Positions 24,480-36,272 are shown, counted from the stretch's first letter. The stretch: DNA of 64,000 nucleotides from Gonatopus flavifemur (GCA_018340375.1 JAFFJZ010000025.1:2433501-2497500), one strand, 5' to 3'. Notes: generated from the letters alone by a model not told the origin. A program made the numbers and translations.

Positions 24480-25430
24480 TTTTGGCAGCCGCCATCCTGA
24501 ATTTCGGAATTCTGACAACGGATTCGTGATCAGCGATCCCGAAAACCCCTGGGTACCGAGTTTGAAGGGAATCCGATGATTTTTACAATTTTCGTCCGCT
24601 ATATTGGGTCCGTTATTTTGAATTTTGAATTTCAGACCGTGGATTCGTAATCAGCGACCACAGAAACCCCTGAGTACTGAGTTTGAAGAAAATGCGATGA
24701 CTTTCTTAATTTTTGTCCACCATATTGGATCCGCCATTCTGAATTTCAAAATTTTGACAACGGATTCGTAATTGGTGACCCCAAAAACTCCTGGATGCCG
24801 AGTTTGAAGAAAATCCGATGATCTTCTCGATTTTATTCCACCATATTGGATCCGCCATTTTGAATTTCGAAATGCAGACAGCGGATTCGTAATCAGCGAC
24901 CCCAAAAATCCCTGGGTACCCAATTTGAAAAGAATCCGATGATTTTTTCAATTTTCGTCCGCCATATTGGATTCGCCATTCTGAATTTGGGAACTCAGAC
25001 AGCGGATTCGTAATCAGCGACCCCGAAAACCCCTGATCACCAAATTTGAAAAAAATCCGATGATTTCTTCCAATTTTCGTCCACCATATTGGATCCGTCA
25101 TTTTGAATTTCGAAATGAGAACAACGGATCCGTAATCAGCGACTCCAAAAACCGTTGGGTACCCAATTCGAGGAGAATCCGATGATTCTTCAAATTTTCG
25201 TCCGCCATATTGGATTCGCCATTTTGAATTTTGGAACTCAAACAGCAGATTCGTAATCAGCGACCCCAAAAACCCTTGATCACCAAGTTTGAAGAAAATC
25301 CGATGGTTTCTTTCAATTTTCGTCCGCCATATTGGATCCGTCATTTTGAATTTTGAAATTCTGACAACGGATTCGTAATCAGTGACCCCATAAACTTCCC
25401 GAGTACAAAGTCGCAAGCGAATTTGAGAGC
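24480..25430 (-). repeat. Transib right subterminal repeat array
   Basis: About eight units of the same 115-120 bp repeat as on the left, in the opposite orientation, so the arrays extend the terminal symmetry inward. Units show CGGATTCGTAATCAGCGAC and CCGCCATATTGGAT. Confidence 0.88.
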
Positions 25431-25439
25431 CCCTTATAA

Positions 25440-25474
25440 TTTTGTCCAGCTTTTTGGCATTTGGCCCCACTGTG
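25440..25474 (-). repeat. Transib right terminal inverted repeat
   Basis: Inverse of the left end, identical over the first 29 bases. The block after the 22-base spacer reads ACAAAATTA. Confidence 0.93.
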
Positions 25475-25501
25475 CGATGTTCCGAATCCTGTCGAATTGA
25501 G

Positions 25502-26032
25502 TTAAGAGGATACCAAAGTTACCATCGGAGCACGTTTTCTTGCACTGAAATACTCGAAACTCAATTTTCGAAATTCAAAATTCGGGCTCTGTACAGAACT
25601 AGATGAGGTTTCAAAGAATCATCCCTGAAAATCTCAGAATTTTTTATGAATTCAGTTTCGAGTATTTCAGTGCAAGAAGACGTGATCCGATGGTAACTTT
25701 GGTATCCTCTTGAGTGGATACGAGCTTACCATCGGAGCACGGTTTTCTTTGACCAAATTACTCAAAACTGAATTTATGGAATAATCTGAAATTTTCAGAG
25801 ATGATTCTTTGAGACTTTATCTTGGTCGCTAAGGAGCTCGAATTTTGAATTTCGGGAATAATTTTTTTTTCCAAAATTTTTCTTCGAAATTCAAAATTCG
25901 GGCTCTTCAGCGACCAAGATAGAGTCTCAAAGGATCATCTCTGAAAATTTCAGATTATTTTATGAATTCAGTTCCGAGTGATTTGGCCGAAAAAAACTGT
26001 GCTCCGATGATAAGCTCGTATCCTCTTAAGAG
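25502..26032. repeat. Two adjacent palindromes of one repeat family
   Basis: The first palindrome runs from 25502 to 25713 with AAGAGGATACC ends. The second, at about 25714-26032, has GGATACGAGCTTACCATCGG against its near inverse. Both share the core TACCATCGGAGCACG and the arm phrase AATTCAAAATTCGGGCTC. They begin 23 bp beyond the right Transib target duplication. No coding content. Confidence 0.7.
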
Positions 26033-26723
26033 GATAAATAATGACAATTCACCAGATTGTGTGAGTTTGAATTCTCGTTTCGTTTCTATAAACGATTCAA
26101 ACTTCAACAAAATACTTTTTACGTCATTTTTGCGGAGATTTTTCACGTGGTTCCGACGTATCACTGCACTCGATTCCTAATGGCTGCCCAACACTTCATT
26201 TATTCAATTGTCAAAAAATCCTTACAAAAATGACGTGAAAAATCACGTGATTTATAACGTGATTTGCAGCTTCAGCCGGCCAGGAGTCCATTTTATCATG
26301 ATATACCATGTGATTTGTTTTCTGTGGGCTAGTTTCTCGTGAACTGTCTGCTTAGTTGTTACTAACCTTCACGTATAAGTACATTCTTGTGAGGTTTCGA
26401 ATCCATTGTTCGATTACAGTACAAATTTGCAAAAATACGTAAAAATTAACCCTCCACAGACTACCCCGAATTTCGCTGCTTAGTCAGACCACCCGAGTCT
26501 CCAAGAAATCAATTAAAATTCAAGAGAGGAAATGAAGTTTTCGAAAATTCAGAAGACTTCTGATACATCCCTTCAACCATCGGGAACACATTTTTGAAGC
26601 GATAATATCGTGAAAGTATGTTCTACTCTTAATATAATAACATTGAAATTAGGAAGAACTTTGAAAGCAGAAAACTTTCTGAGTTTTCAGATCATCAGGT
26701 AGTCTGCGGAGGGTTAAGAATCC
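26033..26723. other. Non-coding stretch
   Basis: No gene recognised. It contains several ATGACGTGAAAAATCACG phrases, also found near 19650-19710 on the other side of the Transib, so the Transib probably landed inside an older palindromic repeat. Confidence 0.5.
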
Positions 26724-26936
26724 ACCTCCGTGAACTTGGCCGGGACCCGGAACGGATTGGAAACTTATATACGGCAATCGAGAGAGCATCGTTTGTACCT
26801 GATTGTACCGATGATATTTTCGCTTGTACCTCAAAGGGGGAGGAGATATGGGGAAAAATAGTTTTTAGCAATTTATATCGATTTTTTTGGGGATTTCTGA
26901 TTAGGAGGACTCTGGATTACTTCAGACTGTATCCTG

Positions 26937-28450
26937 AACTGTGTAAGATCTTGAGGCAGAGACCCATACACCTCAAGAGTGGAATCCCGTCGTTTTTACC
27001 TTCTCAGTTTTGCCACAATAAGCCCAGATTGCCCGAAAATCGATATAATTTCTCGATTTTTCCTCCATCAGGACCCAGGATTAGTCCAGGCTATGTTCTG
27101 AACGAGATGAAAACTTGGATTGAACCTCCTCACATACTGGAAAAATGATTTCGTCGTTTGTACCTCCCCGGTTTTGCCACAATTAGCCTAGATTGCCTAA
27201 AAATCGATGTATTTTCACGATTTTTTTTCCATCAGGAACCAGGATTGGTCCAGGCTATATTTTGAACTGCATGGAAACTTAGGTGAAACCTCCTCACATA
27301 CTACAAAGATGATTTCGTCGTTTATACCTCCACAGTTTTGCCACAATTAGACTAGATTGCCCAAAAATCGATATACTTTTACGATTTTTTCTCCACCAGG
27401 ACCCAGGATTAGTCCAGGCTATATTCTGAACTGCATAGAAACTTGGGTAGAACCTCCTGACACACTAGGGAAATGATTTCGTCGTTTGTACCTCCACAGT
27501 TTTGCCACAATAAGCCCAGATTGCTCAAAAATCGATATACTTTCACGATTTTTTTTCCATCAGGACTCAGGATTAGTCCAGGCTATGTTCTGAACGGCAT
27601 GAAAACTCAGATTGAACCTCCTCACATACTAGAAAAATGATTTCGTCGTTTGTACCTCGCCAGTTTTGCCACAATAAGCCCAGATTGCCCAAAAATCGAT
27701 ATACTTTCTCGATTTTTTTTCCATCAGGACCCAGGATTAGTCCAGGCTATGTTCTGAACGGCATGAAAACTTAGATCAAACCTCCTCACATACTAGAAGA
27801 ATGATTCCGTCGTTTGTACTTCCACAGTTTTGCCACAATTAGCCTAGATGGCCTGAAAATCGACGTATTTTCACGATTTTTTTTCCATCGGGACCCAGGA
27901 TTAGTCCGGGCTATATTCTGAACGAGATGAAAACTTGGATTGAACCTCCTCACATACTGGAAAAATGATTTCGTCGTTTGTACTCCCCCGGTTTTGCCAC
28001 AATAGGCCCAGATTGCCCAAAAATCGATATACTTTCACGATTTTTTTCCCATCAGGACCCAGGATTAGTCCAGGCTATGTTCTGAACGGGATGGAAACTT
28101 AGATTGAGCCTCCTCACATACTAGAAGAATGATTTCGTCGTTTCTACCTCCACAGTTTTGCCACAATTAGACTAGATTGCCCAAAAATCGATATACTTTC
28201 ACGATTTTTTCTCCATCAGGACCAAGTATTAGTCCAGGCTATATTCTGAACTGCATAGAAACTTGGGCAGAACCTCCTCACACACTAGGGAAATGAATCC
28301 GTCGTTTGTACCTCCACAGTTTCGCCACAATAACCCCAGATTGCCCAAAAATCGATATACTTTCACGATTTTTTTTCCATCAGGACCCAGGATTAGTCCA
28401 GGCTATGTTCTGAACAGCATGGAAACTTAGATGGAACCTCCCCACATACT
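26937..28450 (+). repeat. Left array, 9 units of about 165 bp
   Basis: Each unit holds TCGTCGTTTGTACCTCCACA, then TTTTGCCACAATAAGCC, AAAATCGATATAC and GGATTAGTCCAGGCTAT. Cores fall near 26985, 27153, 27319, 27483, 27647, 27815, 27976, 28137 and 28304. Confidence 0.9.
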
Positions 28451-28455
28451 AGAAA

Positions 28456-28975
28456 AAGAGTTTTCATGCCGTTCAGAACATGACCTGGACTAATCCTGGG
28501 TCCTGATGGAGAAAAAATCGTGAAATTATATCGTTTTTTGGGCAATCTGGGCCTATTGTGGCAAAACTGTGGAGGTACGAACGACGGAATCATTTTTCTA
28601 GTGTGTGAGGAGGTTTTACCCAAGTTCCTATGCAGTTCAGAATATAGCCTGGACTGATCCTGGGCCCTGATGGAAAAACAATCGTGAAATTACATCGATT
28701 TTTGGGCAATCTAGGCTAATTGTGGCAAAACTGTGGAGGTACAAACGACGAGATCATCTTTCTAGTATGTTAGGAGGCTCAATCTAAGTTTTCATGCCAT
28801 TGCGAACATAGCCTGGACTAATCCTGGGTCCTGATGGAGAAAAAATCTTGAAATTATATCGATTTTCGGGCAATCTGGGCTTCTTGTGGCAAAACTGAGA
28901 AGGTACGAACGACGGGATTCCACTCTCAAGGTGTATGGGTCTCTGCCTCAAGATCTTACACAGTTGAGGATACAG
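28456..28975 (-). repeat. Right array, 3 inverted units
   Basis: The same unit on the minus strand, with inverted cores near 28574, 28739 and 28899. Confidence 0.88.
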
Positions 28976-29310
28976 TCTGAAGCAATCCAGAGTCCTCCTA
29001 ATCAGAAATCCCCAAAAAAATCGATATAAATTGCTAAAAACTATTTTTCCTCATATCTCCTCCCCCTTTGAGGTACAAACGAAAATATCATCGGTACAAT
29101 CAAGTGCAAACGAAGCCCTTTCGAATGACAACCAGATCGTCCCTATCGGTCCCAGTCACAGGCGGGGGCATAAGCCCCCGGGCCATATCTCCGTCCCCTT
29201 TGAGGTACAAACGAAAATTTTTGCGGTACAATCAGGTACAAACGATGCTCTTTCGATTGCCGTATATAAGTTTCAAATCCGTTCCGGGTCCCGGCCAAGT
29301 TCACGGAGGT

Positions 29311-31207
29311 CGTATAATGAATGATACCTGCTGTCAGTATTAAGACGAATACACCCATATAGTCAATCCGACACATGACGTACATGGCATATCTGGGTCT
29401 AATTCCAATGCGTTCAGTATGTTTTCACAAATTGCATGGTTAATGACGTGTTCAATCTTTATTATCTAATTCGAAGAATGACATGTTCCTTTCTTTTTTG
29501 CTTCCTAATAGTAATTCCTATTTCTACTTAACTTTGATGTATATAATGATGGATTATTGGTTCATCGAGATCATCTATATTGAAACCTACTTGAATTTCA
29601 CGGAATTATTGTACGTGAAGAAATATTCGTTCGTTTTCTAACATGGAGTGTAAACAGATTGTGAGTAGAGATTGAAAGTTATCATTCTGAAGCCTCTTTT
29701 GCCCTAAGTTTCCATGTGGAAAAAATGACCAAAAATGTATACAATTGTACACAAATTGTATACAAATCGTATACAATTGTATACAAATTGTGTACAATTA
29801 TATACAGTTTTGGTCATTTTTTCTACATGGGTTCTTAGGAAAAATTCGAGGAAGTGTTGAAAAAGAACTTCCTTCAGTCTTGAAATATTCTTCTGAATCA
29901 CTCAGATTTATTGAATATTCAGTCAATTCCTTGATACTGTAAAGTTTGCCATTGTAAATTCGATATACTTTTCTTCATTCCCAATTGTTTATCGGGATAT
30001 ATATATTCTAACAATGTATTGATCAAGTAATGAAAAGAACATGTATCAAAATGTGCTTGAAGTTTGCCAAATTGTCTATGTTGAAGATACCTCACTTTTC
30101 TACTCCAGAAAATGTGAAGTCAAATGGTTAGGTCGACAAATTTTTGATTCTTTGATCATTCAGTCTTTCACCCTTTCTTCGTTGGCACTTCCTTTGGGAA
30201 AATTTTTTTCATTCTGAACATATATTACAATTTTTTTCAACAAGAAGATGGAGACTAGGGTGTTCCTTAAAATTGAACGTTCGAAATATTAACGGGGCAC
30301 CCTCCCATTTTCTACTCCATCTTGAAAAATACGCATACCTGAAATTTCATTGAATTTTACCAAATTTCAGAGGTCGCTAACCGCATTAGGATGGTCCTTA
30401 TTTGAATCAAAAAAATTTGTTCTCATTTTTTGTATGAGGCACCCTCTAATTTTGTTCTATATTGTGGAAGAGTGCTACAATATTTTTAATATAATTTTCA
30501 CAAGAGATTTAGGGGTCGCTACCGGCGTTTGAAATAGGCGTTTTTGATTAAGAAAAAAAAAGAAACACTTGAAATACCTTTTTATGAGTTTCCATTCTAA
30601 AAAAATCCATGTGAAGTCGAACTCGAAAATCTCGAATGATGCGAGTCTCATTGTTACCGTTTTATTCCTAACGTGATTGGTTGATTTTGAAAAGACTAAG
30701 AAACTCCAATAAATGGCTACCTCCATGTGTATTATGTTTCGACGCACCAGACATGATACACAATAATAACCTTGAAGGTTTGCAATATATACACGTGCCG
30801 ACTTATCACAGTCATACAAGTAATTATAAAAATTATCCATCCTGAATTATTGAGATATTCTGTCTTCCATAGGATGAATTGTTTGTGAATTTTAATAAGT
30901 GTATTTTTTTCACTAAAAATAGATAATTTGCAAAGTTCGGCAAAATGTCCAAAGTTATTCATGCAGTAGCTTCGAAGAAGTGTCGTGGGCTTTTATATCT
31001 TCACAACTAGAACGATTAAACATGTGTTCGGTTGGTTCGTTATTTTTTGCATGTGGAAATGAATTCAACCTCAAAATAGAAACACGTGGTTTGGTAATTG
31101 TTATAACAATGTTTCAGATCCTTCGACTTGGAGGAGTTACAAAATAGATAACTGTACAACAGCGAGAATAAATGAAATTGAAAACGGCATGGGTTAAAAA
31201 CTAATCA
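29311..31207. other. Non-coding stretch
   Basis: No gene recognised. Short AT-rich frames only. One clear palindrome is listed separately. Confidence 0.5.
29703..29839. repeat. 137-bp palindrome of GTATACAA repeats
   Basis: The arms start CCTAAG, continue through CATGTGGAAAAAATGACC and its inverse, and meet in repeated TTGTATACAATTGTACAC motifs. It would fold into a long hairpin. Confidence 0.75.
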
Positions 31208-31690
31208 TAGAATGGATTTCCAAAATGGAAATCAAAAATGGTATTGAGGTTGAAACTGTATTGCGGCCATGAAACTGTGAGTTCTCATTGTCACTTCATT
31301 GTTTCTAACTCATTAATAGTAAATGAATTGAATATTTCGATTAAACATGCCGCAGCTTATGAAGGTGCAGTGAGTAAAGAATTCAATACTTCATTCGAAT
31401 ACTTCCCTCATTTCCATTTCAATGAGATGTTATCAAAACCATTCAAGCAATGAAATCCCATTCTTTCTTTCAGTTGTTGAAGGTGACGTGAGCGTGGATT
31501 TTCAGCAGATGTCGACGGGTAGTGGTAATTGCAGTTTTTCGAATTCAAATTGCAAACCACAAAGAACTAACTCTTGACGTTAGGTACACATGCAAGGGTT
31601 AGAGGAAATATGAGGGGAGATAGATGTGAGTTGGGAATTTTTCCACTGACATTGAGAACAATGTTTTGAAATCAAATGTATATCGCAAAA
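31208..31690 (+). pseudogene. Decayed duplicate of the gene at 46209-46743
   Basis: The sequence aligns along its length with 46227-46790, sharing HAAAYEGAV and MSTGSGNCSFS. The first exon-like part has lost its upstream region. In the second part (after the CAG acceptor near 31493) a deletion follows NCSFS, removing the segment that encodes GAITDGIYKLR in the other copy and shifting the frame to an early stop. It is therefore the broken copy of the pair. It lies at the start of the first unit of the segmental duplication. Confidence 0.7.
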
Positions 31691-32298
31691 TTCATGACGA
31701 GATTGCGGCAATTTTATATATACAGGGTGTCCCAAAAAACATTACCGGGGTTTTACAGATGAATTCTGCAGTCAAAATGCAATAATTTCTCGTTTGAAAA
31801 AATTTTTTTGGAGGCTTTGTTCTCGAAATATGAGCATTCTTAGATTTTTTCTTCAAATTTAAATCACTCAAAGGCATTGTGTGCTACATACTGGAGCTTT
31901 GCACCATTCGCTAAGTTGGAAAACGGTGGATCTCCGGAAAAAAATTGAACGAGACATGAGAAAATAATTGAATTTTTTTCCAGAGATCCGCCGTTTTCCA
32001 ACTTAGCGAATGGTGCAAAGCTCCACACTGTTAAAAATATTTATGAATTTAATACATGTTCATACAAAAAAGTGTATGGAATTTCAAGACTCGTGTTTTA
32101 ATTCTATTTCGTATGTACATATTCGGAAATCTATACAATGATTTGTAGATTTCAAACACATTTTGTGAAATTCAATCGGGTGTTTGCAAATTCACATGAA
32201 TGTTTTAATTTTGCAACATCCATGCACGGAACCAATGCGCAACTGGTTTGCGCAATACGTCTTGATGTATATCCATGTGTGAGATATTACGATGTAAA

Positions 32299-32535
32299 GG
32301 AGTAGACACATAAAATACGTAAACGTAAACGTGAAAAACGGAAGACTGCACAGATCTTATATACGGTCCCTGCGCAGCCTTACGTTTTTCACGTTTACGT
32401 TTACGTAGTTTATGTGTGTACTCCTTGAAGGTCTGTCTACATAACTAACGTAGACGTAAGAACGCATGCGCAGAAACTACATACGATCTACGCTGTCTTC
32501 CGTTCATTACGTCCACGTCTACGAAGCTTGTGTAG
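32299..32535. repeat. Subterminal ACGTnnACGT repeats and palindrome
   Basis: A palindrome (about 32299-32424) has arms built on GTAAACGTAAACGTGAAAAACG-type sequence. Immediately after come ACGTAGACGTAAG and ACGTCCACGTCTACG. Such clustered motifs within 500 bp of the end are typical of transposase binding sites in CACTA elements. Binding here is inference. Confidence 0.6.
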
Positions 32536-33413
32536 TTGTTTCTTAATACGGCTAACCAGTGGATGGTTGATGATCTTCATCATTTTACAAAGTGGACGAA
32601 CAAAATACAAGATCCAGAACATAATAAGTATTCAAATTGGATAGAAAATTTGATTTATTATATACAGGTGAGTATATTGTCATTTCATTCAATCAACAAC
32701 AGTTGTAAGGATAGCTTTCAATTTACATAACCTAACTTTTTCAAGTATCAGATTGAAGTAATCGCGTATAAAATTCACCAACATTCAATATGCAAATGCC
32801 ATCCAATGTCAGACCTGAACATGTTGCATTTAGAATTAATGAAAACGAGAGTCTCATTTTCAATATTGAAAACTATGAAGGAATGTGAATATAGTTACTA
32901 CGAAAACTGTTGACCTGAATTGCGTCTATATAACCTCCGAGTTCATATTGTAAAATATAACACCTCGAGTGTGATTGAATATTTTATGTTTTTTTTGCAC
33001 TTGAATACTCATGAAACATACTATATTATGTGAAGCTAAAGTGGAAAATAGCAGTGGTTGATACTGTACTTAAGCAACTGATCAACGGATTTTCTCATAC
33101 GTTTGCTCAACTTTACACTTTGATAAATTTCTTTTTTTATAATAAAAAACAAAAAATTATTGAATTAAATATGGAACTATAATGATTGTTGTTATATATA
33201 TTGATACTCATGAAACCTCCCCATTTCAAAGTTCCATAAATCATCGTGGATATTCGATTAGTGTTATTATGAACAGCGCAGTAATGAAAATTTCTTGTAT
33301 GCAAAATTAGATATGTTCATTTGTGATTATACTGACTAGTTCTGAGAATTAAGGGTTTCCAAATTACTGATTTCTGAAATTATGTTTCATCTATATCTTA
33401 TTTTGCAGAGAAT

Positions 33414-36146
33414 ATGTACATCTGTACATTTTGTTCAACAACACATACAAAATTTCAAGCTCATTTGGCTCATCACAAATACCATAAAAATTTGACGCAA
33501 AACTTCCACTGCGGTTTTCAAGGATGCAAGCATTTATTTCGCAAAGAATCTTCTTTGAGGATGCATTTAAAACGTACTCATAAAATCAATTTGAGAACTG
33601 AAAAGATTGTTCGCAATAAATGTCTTCCCAACGAACATTCTGTTTTCACATGTGAATTATCAATTTGTCAAAAGAAAATTGAAAATTATAATGTGTTCTT
33701 GAAACATCTCAAAGCACACATGAGAGAAGGATTAATTGTATCTTGCCCAGTGCAATATTGTCTGGCGAAGTATGAAAATGTGCAATCTTTCACAAGTCAC
33801 TTATCGAAACGTCATAAGGATATTTCTGTCGATGATATGAGAACCAAAACTATTTTGAACAACGATGCAGAGTCCTTCGAAATGATTACTAAAGTGAATG
33901 ATCTAACAACAGAGAATAATTCCTCAAACATTGACATCAATCCTTCTACCACTGTTGAGAATATTGAACTGAACGATGAATCTGAGCTTGATTTGAACGA
34001 TCTTTTTCTATGTCAGTTGGCAAATTTGTATCTCAAACTTGAAAGTCAATATCTTGTTCCTGTGAGCACTATAAATCACTTAGTATGTGAATTGAACAAT
34101 ATTCAGAATGAAAATAAGATCATAATGACTAACACGCTCAAAATCTCTCTTCTCAAGCACAATGTTCCATCAGAGTCGATACAATCTATAATCAATGATA
34201 CCGAAGTGAATACTTTTTTATCGAACAACCAATTATTAAGTACAAATTATAAAAGGAAACAATTCTATGCTGATCGATTATCCTACGTTCAACCAAGAGA
34301 GATATTCATTAACATGATTGACAACAAAAGTCAATGTTTTCATTACGTTCCTATAATTGATACCATCAAAGCACTATATAAAAATAAATCTTTACAATCA
34401 GACTTGGATAAGTGTTCAGGATATGAAGAAGATTATTATCAAGATTTTACCGATGGTGATGTATATTGTAATAACGAGTTTTTCCGAAACAATCCTGATT
34501 CACTGAAAATCATTTTGTATCAAGATAGTTTCGAAATTGTTAATCCTTTAGGAGCTGCTAAGAAGAAGCATAAGATTCTTGCCATTTATTTTACTTTGGG
34601 AAATTTACCAGATTATATTCGAACACATATTAACAGTATTCAATTAGTTGCTCTTTGTAAAGAGAATTTATTTGACCATGAAACAGTATATGGCCCATTG
34701 ATTGAAGATTTGAAAATAATAGACACTCAAGGAGTAGAAATTACATCAAACAAATTCAGGAAAGGAAGTGTGGTATTCATAGCAGGGGATGATCTCGGAA
34801 GTCATGCTCTAGGAGGATTTGTAGAAAATTTTTCCACTAGTCAATATTTTTGTAGATTTTGTACAATCACTCGTAATAATTTTGTAAACGGAATTACGGA
34901 AAATTATTTTGACGGTGCTAAATGTGATCAAACACAATCGTTCTCGTACAGTCGACAGCAGTGTGAATCCCGAACAGTGGATTCATATAAAACATCTATA
35001 GATAAGATTGGAAATGAAAGCCATTACGAGGGAGTTAAATTCGATTCGTGTTTTAATAAATTACACTATTATCATGTTTGCGCTCCTGGTCTTCCTCCTT
35101 GTGTAGGTCATGACTTGATGGAAGGTGTGATTGCATATGATTTGGCACTGTTTATTAATTATTTTGTGAAGCAACGGTGGTTTACTTATTCTCAGTTAAA
35201 CCAAAAAATGCAGCAATTTCCATACTCTGTTGAAGACTCAAAAGATAAGCCATCCAATTTTTCTCCTGGAAGTTTGAGAGTCAATGGTGGAGCTTGGCAA
35301 GTATGGACGTTTCTCAAATTTTTCCCTATGATAATGAGAAACGAAATTGCAGATTTTCAAGATTCCGTCTGGCACACTGTGCTTTTGTTATCTGAAATTG
35401 TTGAGATTGTATGTGCTCCATCAATTCATAAATCTCATTTATCTTATCTCCAAGTTATAATTGATGAATATATTGGTTTGAGGAAAAGATTATTCGAGAA
35501 TAATTTACGTCCAAAACATCATTATTTATCCCATTACCCTGAGTTGATTACGAAATTTGGACCTCTCATGAAAGTATGTACCCTGAGATTTGAAAGTAAG
35601 CATACTTATTTCAAGAGAGTTATACGATCTTCTCAAAATTTCATCAATGTTACTAAATCTTTAAGTGAAAAACATGAGTTATTTCAAAGTTTATTAAGAT
35701 TAGGAGCTGACTTGAGAAGCCCTGTTCAAGTTGAACAGGAAATCGCTTATGATCCCCATATGTATTCAAATGCCATAAAAACTGCTGTCATTAATGCAAA
35801 TTTAATTACCAATGGAATCGAAGAATGTTCTAAAGCTGTTATCAAAGGAACTATTTACAAAAAAGGAGACATTGTCATTGTCAAACAAGCTCATTATCAG
35901 AACGATGTGCAAATGGGTAGAATTTGCTTGATTTTATTCGTTGACGATCAGTTCGTTTATTTAGTTGTGCAAAAATTATCAACGAATTTCAACCCTACCA
36001 TTCGTTTTTACGAAATCAGTTCCACAAATTCATACGAATGTTTGAGGATAGAAGATTTATTGACTTTCGCTCCACATCATGAGTATACCATAGATACAAT
36101 TACTGGTATTAGGTTGAAATATGGATTGGTTGGAAAGAGTATTTGA
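33414..36146 (+). CDS. CACTA-like transposase with N-terminal zinc fingers, 910 aa
   Basis: The protein is intact and opens with an imperfect finger (CTFC) and three C2H2 zinc fingers (HCGFQGC, TCELSIC, SCPVQYC; residues about 1-140), probably for DNA recognition. The catalytic-type region follows: YQDSFEIVNPLG (D near 371), a GDDLGSHALGGF phrase (D near 459), the FCRFC pair, VGHDLMEG (D near 567) and KHHYLSHYPELITKFGPL near 700. The order and phrases match a transposase family widespread in insects, fish and Hydra. Assigning it to CACTA/EnSpm rests mainly on the ends and target duplication. A CAG acceptor stands right before the start (33405-33408). A possible 5' exon ends at a CAGGTGAGT donor near 32666, but its phase does not join cleanly, so it is probably untranslated. 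The accessory gene starts 127 bp downstream on the same strand. Confidence 0.8.
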   Translation: MYICTFCSTTHTKFQAHLAHHKYHKNLTQNFHCGFQGCKHLFRKESSLRMHLKRTHKINLRTEKIVRNKCLPNEHSVFTCELSICQKKIENYNVFLKHLKAHMREGLIVSCPVQYCLAKYENVQSFTSHLSKRHKDISVDDMRTKTILNNDAESFEMITKVNDLTTENNSSNIDINPSTTVENIELNDESELDLNDLFLCQLANLYLKLESQYLVPVSTINHLVCELNNIQNENKIIMTNTLKISLLKHNVPSESIQSIINDTEVNTFLSNNQLLSTNYKRKQFYADRLSYVQPREIFINMIDNKSQCFHYVPIIDTIKALYKNKSLQSDLDKCSGYEEDYYQDFTDGDVYCNNEFFRNNPDSLKIILYQDSFEIVNPLGAAKKKHKILAIYFTLGNLPDYIRTHINSIQLVALCKENLFDHETVYGPLIEDLKIIDTQGVEITSNKFRKGSVVFIAGDDLGSHALGGFVENFSTSQYFCRFCTITRNNFVNGITENYFDGAKCDQTQSFSYSRQQCESRTVDSYKTSIDKIGNESHYEGVKFDSCFNKLHYYHVCAPGLPPCVGHDLMEGVIAYDLALFINYFVKQRWFTYSQLNQKMQQFPYSVEDSKDKPSNFSPGSLRVNGGAWQVWTFLKFFPMIMRNEIADFQDSVWHTVLLLSEIVEIVCAPSIHKSHLSYLQVIIDEYIGLRKRLFENNLRPKHHYLSHYPELITKFGPLMKVCTLRFESKHTYFKRVIRSSQNFINVTKSLSEKHELFQSLLRLGADLRSPVQVEQEIAYDPHMYSNAIKTAVINANLITNGIEECSKAVIKGTIYKKGDIVIVKQAHYQNDVQMGRICLILFVDDQFVYLVVQKLSTNFNPTIRFYEISSTNSYECLRIEDLLTFAPHHEYTIDTITGIRLKYGLVGKSI

Positions 36147-36272
36147 CTGTTGGAACATTTGCTATGTTTCGTGTATGTTTCAAACATGTTTTTTATAACT
36201 CTCTAAATATATATATTCATGTGCAAATATGAAAGTATCATCCTTTTCATGAATTCCCTCATTCTTTGCAGC

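Larger units (their letters stand above)
19823..25474 (+). mobile_element. Complete Transib (RAG1-related) DNA transposon
   Basis: The 5652-bp element is bounded by inverted repeats that begin CACAGTGGGGCCAAATGCCA; they match for 29 bases, then continue with one mismatch to about 35. The flanking CGATG at 19818-19822 and again at 25475-25479 is a perfect 5-bp target duplication, the size and GC-rich character known for Transib. The first seven bases, CACAGTG, equal the consensus heptamer of V(D)J recombination signals. Inside are inverted arrays of a roughly 115-120 bp subterminal repeat on each side and one three-exon transposase gene. A single internal stop codon is the only obvious lesion. 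Confidence 0.95.
26724..29310. mobile_element. Second foldback element, 165-bp arrays
   Basis: The ends are ACCTCCGTGAACTTGGCC and its inverse, related to those of the 4692-12225 element. The outer arms carry the same phrase CGTTTGTACCTGATTGTACC. The interior holds 9 units on the left and 3 inverted units on the right of a roughly 165-bp repeat that differs from the first element's unit except for the CGTTTGTACCTCC core. No genes. No target duplication found. Confidence 0.82.

Noticed and set aside
24706..25470. 254-codon minus-strand frame at the Transib right end
   Set aside because: It is read through the subterminal repeat units and repeats with them; it ends in the terminal inverted repeat.
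33414..36146. Cellular zinc-finger transcription factor
   Set aside because: The fingers are followed by transposase-like catalytic phrases, and the gene sits between terminal repeats with a verified empty site.
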